DNA of 22,789 nucleotides from Candidatus Fermentibacterota bacterium. Its GTDB lineage: Bacteria > Fermentibacterota > Fermentibacteria > Fermentibacterales > JCC-6. Under the pieces are notes generated by a model. That model saw only the letters and a list, made by a program, of their open reading frames with translations, was not told the DNA's origin and made no database searches. The position numbers were made by a program, and so were the translations under genes. Positions 6,681-13,372 of this stretch are shown here, piece by piece. Where the stretch lies: assembly GCA_030607835.1 (NCBI GenBank), contig JAUWJE010000002.1, forward strand, positions 1 to 22,789. Direction: 5' to 3'. The first letter of the stretch is position 1. Each line of letters opens with the position of its first letter.

Positions 6681-8417
6681 ATGGAAAAAGAAATCAGGAT
6701 ACTCAAACTTCGCAATAAAATTCAGGGACAGGTCAGGAGCGAGATTGAAAAGGATCAGAAGGAGTACATTCTCAAGGAGCAGCTTAAAGCTATCCAGAAA
6801 GAACTCGGAGGAGACAGCGAGAACCCGGAAGCTGAGGAACTCAAGGAGAGAATCTTAAAGAAGAAGCTTCCCGATCAGGTCAGAAAAGCCGCTGATGAAG
6901 AGCTCGATAGACTTACACGAATGCACCCCGGTATTCCTGAAGTTGCTGTTATCCGAAATTATATCGAATGGATTCTCAGCCTGCCCTGGATGGAAAGCAC
7001 AAAAGATAAGCTTGCTATTGCCAGAGCAAGATCAGTCCTGGAGAAAGACCATTACGATCTTAAGGATGTGAAGGAGCGAATGCTTGAGTTTCTGGCAATT
7101 CGTAAACTGAACCCGCAGGGTAAGGCACCCATCCTCTGTTTTGTGGGACCTCCCGGTGTAGGCAAGACCTCCATGGGAAAAAGTATTGCGAGGTCTCTCG
7201 GGCGTAAATTCGTTCGCCTTTCACTTGGTGGGGTTCACGACGAAGCAGAGATCAGAGGACACAGAAGAACCTATATTGGAGCGATGCCAGGCAAGATTAT
7301 CCAGGGTTTGAAGGAGGCTGGAAGCAATAATCCCGTTTTTATGCTTGATGAAGTTGACAAGATAGGCAGTGACTTCAGAGGTGATCCCACTTCTGCTCTG
7401 CTGGAAGTGCTTGATCCCGAACAGAACTACTCTTTCAGAGATAACTATATGAATGTTCCTTTCGATCTAAGCTCCGTGCAGTTCATCACTACCGCGAATC
7501 GACTCGATACAATACCCTCACCATTGAAGGACAGGATGGAGATCATCCGGATTCCTGGATATACAGCGGATGAGAAACTGGAGATAGCTCGAAGGTATCT
7601 TGTGCGGAGACAGATGACTAACGCAGGGCTTACCGGCAAGATACTCAGATTCAGGAAGAGCGGCATCAGACAGATCATATCCTGCTACACTCGTGAGGCC
7701 GGTGTAAGAGAACTTGAACGGACCATAGGCAAAATTTGCAGAAAAACCGCAATGAGACTTGCTGAGGGTATTGATGATCTTGTTATAGTCAGTCCGTCAC
7801 GGTTGCATGAGTTTCTTGGCCCGAAGAAATTCACTCGAGAACGAATCGGGGATAAACCTTGTATTGGTGTAGCCACTAGACTTGCCTGGACTCCCGCCGG
7901 AGGGGAGGTCCTCCTCATCGAAACTATAATAATGGAAGGCAAGGGAGAGCTGTTACTGACAGGACAGTTAGGAGAGGTGATGAAGGAATCGGCTCGTGCC
8001 GCTCTGTCCTGGATACGAACACATTCAATTGAGTACGGGATCAATCTTAATTTTGAGAAGGTTAATATCCATCTGCATGTCCCTGCCGGCGCGACTCCAA
8101 AGGATGGACCTTCAGCAGGAGTGGCAATTACGATATCAATGTTATCAGCCCTGACACGAAAACCTGTTGTTCCTGACATGGCTGTCACAGGTGAAATCAG
8201 TCTTCAGGGAAAAGTGATGCCCGTCGGGGGTATCAAGGAAAAAATCCTGGGCGCGCTTGCTGCCGGGATAAGCAAAGTATTTATTCCGGAGGAAAACGGT
8301 CGAAACCTGGATGAAATTCCCGAGAATATCCGCAGGATAATGAAGTTTGAGCTGGTGAAGAATGTTCAGGATGCCATACCCAGCTTCATTCCCGGACTGA
8401 AAGAGGTTCATAGATGA
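6681..8417 (+). CDS. lon: Lon protease, AAA+ ATPase and serine protease part
   Basis: This 578-residue frame holds the rest of Lon, a cytoplasmic ATP-dependent protease of damaged and regulatory proteins. It begins in the coiled-coil region (KDQKEYILKEQLKAIQKELG at 24-43). Walker A GPPGVGKT is at 156-163 and Walker B FMLDEVDK at about 220-227. The protease domain has the catalytic Ser478 in PKDGPSAG and Lys519 in PVGGIKEK, so the Ser-Lys dyad is intact. The ATG at 6681 has no Shine-Dalgarno. Conserved Lon sequence lies upstream of it in frame, back to the TAA at 6570, so this ATG is simply the first available start and probably not the native one. The TGA stop overlaps the lipoprotein ATG. 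Confidence 0.92.
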   Translation: MEKEIRILKLRNKIQGQVRSEIEKDQKEYILKEQLKAIQKELGGDSENPEAEELKERILKKKLPDQVRKAADEELDRLTRMHPGIPEVAVIRNYIEWILSLPWMESTKDKLAIARARSVLEKDHYDLKDVKERMLEFLAIRKLNPQGKAPILCFVGPPGVGKTSMGKSIARSLGRKFVRLSLGGVHDEAEIRGHRRTYIGAMPGKIIQGLKEAGSNNPVFMLDEVDKIGSDFRGDPTSALLEVLDPEQNYSFRDNYMNVPFDLSSVQFITTANRLDTIPSPLKDRMEIIRIPGYTADEKLEIARRYLVRRQMTNAGLTGKILRFRKSGIRQIISCYTREAGVRELERTIGKICRKTAMRLAEGIDDLVIVSPSRLHEFLGPKKFTRERIGDKPCIGVATRLAWTPAGGEVLLIETIIMEGKGELLLTGQLGEVMKESARAALSWIRTHSIEYGINLNFEKVNIHLHVPAGATPKDGPSAGVAITISMLSALTRKPVVPDMAVTGEISLQGKVMPVGGIKEKILGALAAGISKVFIPEENGRNLDEIPENIRRIMKFELVKNVQDAIPSFIPGLKEVHR

Positions 8418-9145
8418 TAAGGAGCATTTCTGTCTCAATCTTGCTTATTGCTTTACTGTTTCTGGTGCCTGGATGTAAAAGTCCCCCCTCAGACCGTATG
8501 ATCACATCTGATGGTCAGGCGGTCAGTGGTAGACTGGAAAGCATCAGTGGACGCAATGTTGTTTTCGAATCCTCAAATGTTACCGTTAACCGGGATGAGG
8601 CCAGAATTTTCCTCAGGGATAACGCGGGAACGTACAGAGGTCGTGTTTCTTACATTGACGGTGTTCTCTCGATTGTCACGGATACAGGGGAGATAACCTT
8701 GCCCATTGGTGATGTGCAAACCATCATATGGAGTCCAACCAATAGCGAGACTTCAATCAGAATCGATGTTCCAGCCGTAGACGGATGGGTAGGAACTGGC
8801 ATGCATTTAACCGACGATGATATTCTCTCTCTTACCGCGACAGGAAATGTTACAATGGAGACGGGTAACTGTGGGCCATCCGGGATTGAATTGTTCGCAA
8901 CAGCTACTGCTCTTATGCCCGGAGCGACGAATGGTCAATTGATTATGAAGGTCGGGGATTCTGAACCTGTTGCTGCGGGTAGTGACTGGACCGGTACTTC
9001 TCCTGGTTCCGGAGAGTTGCTGCTGGCTGTTAACATTCCTGATAGAGAATCAACTTCAGGATGCGGCGGGATCTATTACGTGACATTATTGAAGACCGCC
9101 GGTGCCGTTTCCGGGAATTCAGTTATCTATCTGGCGAAAAGATAA
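8414..9145 (+). CDS. Lipoprotein with a PA-IL (LecA)-like C-terminal domain
   Basis: This 243-residue protein has a clear lipoprotein signal: a hydrophobic stretch ending in the lipobox LVPGC, with Cys21 as the predicted lipid-modified residue. It is therefore a membrane-anchored envelope protein. Residues about 25-107 form short beta repeats of the type DGQAVSGRLESISGRNVVF and IDGVLSIVTDTGEITLPIGD, as in small SH3-like barrels. Residues about 113-226 resemble the PA-IL/LecA galactose-binding lectin fold (GWVGTGMHLTDDDILSLTATG, abbreviated here to its core TGMHLTDDDILSL; then GATNGQLIMKVGDSEP and GSGELLLAVN). Carbohydrate binding is inferred only. It overlaps lon by ATGA, which suggests translational coupling at the end of this block. 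Confidence 0.82.
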   Translation: MIRSISVSILLIALLFLVPGCKSPPSDRMITSDGQAVSGRLESISGRNVVFESSNVTVNRDEARIFLRDNAGTYRGRVSYIDGVLSIVTDTGEITLPIGDVQTIIWSPTNSETSIRIDVPAVDGWVGTGMHLTDDDILSLTATGNVTMETGNCGPSGIELFATATALMPGATNGQLIMKVGDSEPVAAGSDWTGTSPGSGELLLAVNIPDRESTSGCGGIYYVTLLKTAGAVSGNSVIYLAKR

Positions 9146-9163
9146 TATCAGCAAAAGACTGAT

Positions 9164-9192
9164 TTGACTTGAGCGAACTACGAACTTAGAAT
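9164..9192 (+). promoter_or_regulatory. Sigma70-type promoter before the LysM gene
   Basis: TTGACT (9164-9169) and TAGAAT (9187-9192) are separated by the optimal 17 bp, and each box matches five of six consensus positions. Transcription would begin near 9199 with a leader of about 55 nt. A strong GGGAGG Shine-Dalgarno (9240-9245 region) precedes the ATG at 9255. This likely begins a new transcript that may extend through the following genes. Confidence 0.65.
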
Positions 9193-9254
9193 ATTATGAA
9201 GTTATGAAATTCGTGTCGCTTGTTATCAAGCTTTTTGTGGGAGGTTAGGTTGAA

Positions 9255-10280
9255 ATGAGAGGCTTAACTGTTACTCTGTCTCTATTTATTGTCTTATTTG
9301 CATCTGTGTTCTCGACTGCGATGGCGGACAGGATGCACCAGGTCAACTATGGGGATACACTCTGGGATCTTTCCATACGCTATTACGACACGCCTTTTCA
9401 CTGGGAAGATATTCTTGAAGCTAACGAATCACTTGAAGGAGTTGAGTTCCTTCGTCCCGGTTCTGAACTGATTATTCCAGATATCTACGGTACGACTGTC
9501 AGTACCTCCTCCGGTGACGACACCTTATTTGGGATTTACTCAACATCGGCAGCCAGCAGCAGACCCCTCCTCAGCAGACTCTTACTGGAGACTACGGGGA
9601 TGGTTACTTATGATCCACCTGCCCCGGTCTGTTATGTCGTCGAGACCAACGTCAATGAAGTAGATGAATACGCTAGCGATATCGCTATACCGGGAGACGA
9701 GATCGCCTTGGATATCGGGCAGAACCAGGGTGTTGAGATCGGACGGGTATACAAAATCTACAATATAGGAGAAGAGATTCGTCATCCTGAAACAGGCGAA
9801 AAAATTGGTAAAGTTATCAGGGTTGCCGGGGTCTGCAGAGTAAACAGAACCTCTCCCACGGCAAGTGTTGCTCTTATTGAACACGCCTACATTCCTGTAG
9901 TTGTGGGAGATTATCTCGTTCCGTATACCTCAACAGCACCTGTTGAAGTGTCAGGCAGTGATGTTGTCAGTGGTATGGATGCATGGATAATCGCCTTCCA
10001 GGATCCTGATAGTAAGATAGCATATGCCTTCGATATAGCCTTCCTGGACAGAGGCTCAGAGGATGGGCTTCAATCAGGTGATGTTTTCAATATGTACAAG
10101 TACGGACAGCTTTTTGACAGTCCGTCAGGCGGCACTGTGATAACTCCGAATATTCCCATATCCAAGTTGATTATTCTGTCCACTACATTAGAGAATTCAG
10201 CCGCCATGATTTTCTCATCATCCTCTACTGATTTGATAGAGATAGGTGATAGGATCGAGCTGGTGAGAGAACAGCAATAA
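9255..10280 (+). CDS. Exported LysM-domain protein with two FlgT-C-like beta modules
   Basis: This 341-residue protein has a signal peptide (basic start, hydrophobic core at about 5-20, probable cleavage after AMA at 22-24). One LysM domain spans about 27-76 (HQVNYGDTLWDLSIRYYDTP, LRPGSELIIP), which in this family binds peptidoglycan. Two later stretches, about 146-223 and 257-336, share a pattern: a hydrophobic strand, a (D/E)-G-(V/L)-x-x-G turn (QGVEIGRVY; DGLQSGDVF), a variable middle and a closing (V/I)-G-D (VVVGDYLVP; IEIGDRIEL). This resembles the C-terminal barrel of FlgT-type proteins. That resemblance is weak and needs a profile search. It probably anchors something to the cell wall. 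Confidence 0.85.
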   Translation: MRGLTVTLSLFIVLFASVFSTAMADRMHQVNYGDTLWDLSIRYYDTPFHWEDILEANESLEGVEFLRPGSELIIPDIYGTTVSTSSGDDTLFGIYSTSAASSRPLLSRLLLETTGMVTYDPPAPVCYVVETNVNEVDEYASDIAIPGDEIALDIGQNQGVEIGRVYKIYNIGEEIRHPETGEKIGKVIRVAGVCRVNRTSPTASVALIEHAYIPVVVGDYLVPYTSTAPVEVSGSDVVSGMDAWIIAFQDPDSKIAYAFDIAFLDRGSEDGLQSGDVFNMYKYGQLFDSPSGGTVITPNIPISKLIILSTTLENSAAMIFSSSSTDLIEIGDRIELVREQQ

Positions 10281-10292
10281 TACGGAATCTTC

Positions 10293-11735
10293 ATGAGATG
10301 GAAAGTAGTTGTCGGGGGCACTAAACCCTCGCGGGAAACGGTTCGAGTCATTGCCGAGATGACCTCTCTTCTCCATGAGGAGATTCTCCTTTCACTTGAA
10401 GAGGGAAACCTGACCGCAGGTAACAATCTTACAGAGAGTGAAGCGCAGAAGCTGGCTGATCAGCTGTGCAGAGACACCACCTTGAAATGCAGAGTATTAC
10501 CGGATAAGGAGCCATCATCCACTTCAGCACCTTCTTTCCGGGTGCTTCTCGTAGATTTCAGACCGGGTTACAGAACAAGGCTTCGCCGAAGGCTGCAGAA
10601 ACTCACAGGCCTTTCAAATGAACAGATTGTCATCTGGCTCTCCAGGATGCCTTTTGCGCTTGGTTCCGGTGTTGATGGTGATACTGCCAGACAGATACGG
10701 AAAAAAGTTATAGAAGCCGGCGGCATTGTGCGGATCGACCCGGAACCCGCCACCCGGAATCGGATACAGGTCCGGACTCGATCAACTGCTGTATTTCAAC
10801 CGCCTGCGGAAGAAGATCACGATATGCTCAGAAGTGAAGAGCATGTTTCATCTTCCGTGGAAACACCTGAACAGGCAGAGCAGACTGAGCCTGAAAAGGA
10901 ATTTCCGGTTCCTCCAATTGCCGTACTTCCAGCAGGATTTACCACTGATCCTCCACCCCTCGATGAAATTGATACTGCCTTTGGCAGAGTGATGAGAAGT
11001 CCTCCATTGAGATTCCTGCCCGGTCAGCCTTCACCATCTTTGAGAGACGGTTTTTTCACGTCCGTACCACCTGTTCTGAAAATCATCGAAGAAAGTGTTC
11101 CCTCAATAATAGTCTTTGATTCACCGGCATCCCTGTTTGAAGAGATACCTGATGTTATCGGTCGCAAGGATTCAAAGAGTAATGCTCCATCTGTGGTAAT
11201 TCAATTCCCTCCAGTAAGCATCTATGAGAAAATGCTGCTTCCACCGTTTATTAGTGATTTGAACAGTGAGGATACTGTCCATAGCCGGAATGAAGAGCCA
11301 CCTTTTATTGAAAGCATGAAAGATGATCCCTATAGTATCAGTGAGATTATTCGAGCTGTGGAAATATCATTATCCTCAATAAGTACAGATCCAAATCACC
11401 TGTCACCGAAGAAACCGATTATCAGGTCTGAGGTAGATCTGGATTCTTCTTTAAAACTCTTCCTGTATTCACCCGCTAAGAGAAATAAAAACGATGTCGC
11501 GAATGCCCTGTTTGAAGTGCTTGGACTATCTATGGACAAGTCCCGGAAAATACTTGAGCAGTCTCCATCATGTCTGGCAAGCTATTCGGATGCTGAGAGA
11601 GCTGTGGAGGTAGCCCATAAACTGGAGAAGCGAGGGGTAACCATCTCCCTTATGCGTAAGAATTTATCATGTCGAAGCACATCTTCCGGGAATTCCCGGA
11701 GTGGTTTTCGGGCGTGGCTGACTGCAAATGGATGA
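10293..11735 (+). CDS. Protein with three ribosomal L7/L12-CTD-like domains and a disordered linker
   Basis: This 480-residue protein was not matched to a named family. Three segments share the beta-alpha-alpha-beta-alpha-beta pattern of the ribosomal protein L7/L12 C-terminal (ClpS-like) domain. They are residues about 2-69, 82-148 and 385-455. The second is clearest: RVLLVDF, then LQKLTGLSNEQIVIWLSRMP, then ARQIRKKVIEAGGIVRI, like the L7/L12 order of helix, 'VTGL..AK..V' and 'A..IKKKLEEAGA'. The third has ANALFEVLGLSMDKSRKIL then KLEKRGVTISL. The region between (about 150-380) is Pro-, Ser- and Glu-rich and looks disordered. No signal peptide is seen, so it is probably cytoplasmic and possibly an adaptor. 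Its stop overlaps the xer ATG by eight bases. The L7/L12 similarity is pattern-based inference. Confidence 0.75.
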   Translation: MRWKVVVGGTKPSRETVRVIAEMTSLLHEEILLSLEEGNLTAGNNLTESEAQKLADQLCRDTTLKCRVLPDKEPSSTSAPSFRVLLVDFRPGYRTRLRRRLQKLTGLSNEQIVIWLSRMPFALGSGVDGDTARQIRKKVIEAGGIVRIDPEPATRNRIQVRTRSTAVFQPPAEEDHDMLRSEEHVSSSVETPEQAEQTEPEKEFPVPPIAVLPAGFTTDPPPLDEIDTAFGRVMRSPPLRFLPGQPSPSLRDGFFTSVPPVLKIIEESVPSIIVFDSPASLFEEIPDVIGRKDSKSNAPSVVIQFPPVSIYEKMLLPPFISDLNSEDTVHSRNEEPPFIESMKDDPYSISEIIRAVEISLSSISTDPNHLSPKKPIIRSEVDLDSSLKLFLYSPAKRNKNDVANALFEVLGLSMDKSRKILEQSPSCLASYSDAERAVEVAHKLEKRGVTISLMRKNLSCRSTSSGNSRSGFRAWLTANG

Positions 11736-12621
11736 GTCTGTTGAGTCATACATTGAATACGCTGCTCTGGAGAAAAAACTTGCATCCAGTACTGTATCCG
11801 CATACAGTAATGACCTGGAACAGGCTGATACCTGGCTCCAGATCAATGGAACCGAACTTTCCGAAGCTGTAACTGCTGATATAGCAGAGTATATGGCATT
11901 CCTTTCTTCAACTGGATCTTCCGCGCGGAGCGTCAGACGCAAACTGTCATCACTCAGGGGCTTTTTTCGATATCTGCAGATCTCAGGATTAAGAGAAGAT
12001 AATCCAGCTGAATTGCTTCGTTCACCGAAACAACCGCTCCTTCTTCCTCATGCTCTGAGTCTTGAAACGATTACTTCTCTTATCGAAGTCTGGTCGGGAG
12101 ATTCACCCCTCTCAGTTCGCAATAGAGCTCTGTTGGAACTTTCGTACGGAGCAGGTCTCAGGGAGAGTGAACTCACAGGAATCACAGTCGGCAGAATCCT
12201 CCTTGAAGAAGCACTTGTAAGACCGATTGGTAAAGGCACCAAGGAAAGAATAGTGCCAATAGGAGGACCGGCTGTCAGATGGATTTCAACGTACATTGAT
12301 ACGGCAAGGCCTGTGCTTGTACATGGTAGATCAACAGCAGTGTTATTTCTTACTTACAGAGGTAACCCCCTTTCCAGAATGACAGTATGGAATATTGTCC
12401 GGGAATCTGCCCACCGCGCCGGAATCAAGCAGAAAGTGCACCCACATTCACTGAGACACTCGTTCGCAACTCATCTGCTTCAGGGAGGCGCTGATCTGAG
12501 AGTTGTACAGGAGCTGCTCGGACATTCGGATATCAAAACCACTGAAATTTATACAGCTGTAGACAGAACCTATCTTCGGGGTGTGATTGATCGATATCAC
12601 CCGAGGGCAGGTGAGAAATGA
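11728..12621 (+). CDS. xerC: Tyrosine recombinase of the XerC/XerD type
   Basis: This 297-residue enzyme has the standard Xer length. It cuts and rejoins DNA by a covalent phosphotyrosine and normally resolves chromosome dimers at dif. The N-terminal SAM-like core-binding domain is at about 1-90. All catalytic residues are present: Arg145 (GAGLRESEL), Lys169 (GKGTKER), His240 and Arg243 (HPHSLRHSFATHLL), His266 (LLGHSDIKTT) and nucleophile Tyr275. The spacing of the last four matches E. coli XerD exactly (3, 23 and 9 residues). XerC and XerD cannot be told apart here, so the symbol is a best guess. No att sites, repeats or mobile genes surround it, which favours a housekeeping role. It overlaps the next gene by ATGA. 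Confidence 0.92.
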   Translation: MDESVESYIEYAALEKKLASSTVSAYSNDLEQADTWLQINGTELSEAVTADIAEYMAFLSSTGSSARSVRRKLSSLRGFFRYLQISGLREDNPAELLRSPKQPLLLPHALSLETITSLIEVWSGDSPLSVRNRALLELSYGAGLRESELTGITVGRILLEEALVRPIGKGTKERIVPIGGPAVRWISTYIDTARPVLVHGRSTAVLFLTYRGNPLSRMTVWNIVRESAHRAGIKQKVHPHSLRHSFATHLLQGGADLRVVQELLGHSDIKTTEIYTAVDRTYLRGVIDRYHPRAGEK

Positions 12622-13313
12622 CTCTATTTCCATCCATATTTGAGAATCCATCAGATGTTTCAAAATTGCTTTACTATGCAGCAATATGGAGCAGAAAAAG
12701 AACCTCAGAAGTGTGGGTGCAGGGTTACAGATCTCTGCAGACGCATGTAACTGAGATCTCAAGAAGCCCATCAAGCGGAAGAGTGGAGAATCTGTCAAAG
12801 GTTCTGAATTTCATTTCCAGTAATAGAGATACTTCAGTGTTTCTTCCACCCGACTTAGCTTCACGCCTGTTCGACGCGTGCCTTTCGGAAGCTCCCGCGC
12901 TTCTTGAGCTAGGATACCCCAGGGATGAACCCACTACATTCACAACGACATTTCCTGGTCCCGCCATGAATTCAATCCGGACACGAAACCAGATTAGATC
13001 CGCGATTCATCATCTTGGAGGAGACATGGAACTATTGAAAATTCTTCTCCGTTCAAGCGAATCCTCGGATGCGTGTCTTGATATCATATTCGCAGTATGG
13101 CCTCCACAGCGGATACCGGAAGGCAAGTTCATGCTGCGCCTTGGATACCCCGGACAGGCAGTGCCGGCTGTCATGATCCTTGATGAAAGACTTGCAGGTT
13201 ATATTCTTCTTTCCTGCTGGGATCTCGCTCTGCGACTGAGAGGAAGAGAGAATATCGAGACAGCAGTACCGGATTTCCGATCATTCTCAGTGGATGCGAT
13301 CCAAACAAACTAA
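12618..13313 (+). CDS. Protein of unknown function after xer
   Basis: I do not recognise this 231-residue protein. It has no signal peptide or transmembrane segment, so it should be cytoplasmic. It is mixed in composition, with an N-terminal helical part (VSKLLYYAAIWSRKR), a central stretch with several Thr and Pro (DEPTTFTTTFPGPAMNS, about 103-119), and a C-terminal hydrophobic part (LAGYILLSCWDLALRLRG, about 192-209). The ATG overlaps the xer stop (ATGA) and has a usable Shine-Dalgarno (GCAGGTGAG), so it is probably translated from the xer mRNA. The real-gene call rests on tight coupling, strand agreement and the absence of a competing frame. Confidence 0.78.
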   Translation: MTLFPSIFENPSDVSKLLYYAAIWSRKRTSEVWVQGYRSLQTHVTEISRSPSSGRVENLSKVLNFISSNRDTSVFLPPDLASRLFDACLSEAPALLELGYPRDEPTTFTTTFPGPAMNSIRTRNQIRSAIHHLGGDMELLKILLRSSESSDACLDIIFAVWPPQRIPEGKFMLRLGYPGQAVPAVMILDERLAGYILLSCWDLALRLRGRENIETAVPDFRSFSVDAIQTN

Positions 13314-13372
13314 ATACATATTATAGATTCATTCTGAAAACGTGAATGATGAATGTAACAATGGAGGCTTTA

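Noticed and set aside
7685..8188. 167-residue leftward reading frame inside lon
   Set aside because: It is antisense to the conserved Lon protease domain and has no family features.
9147..9163. Rho-independent terminator after the lipoprotein gene
   Set aside because: A 5-bp stem (ATCAG/CTGAT) exists, but it is short and has no following T-run, and it abuts the TTGACT box.
11728..12621. Integrase of a mobile element or phage
   Set aside because: The length, catalytic spacing and tight operon setting fit a housekeeping Xer; no att sites, repeats or phage genes flank it.
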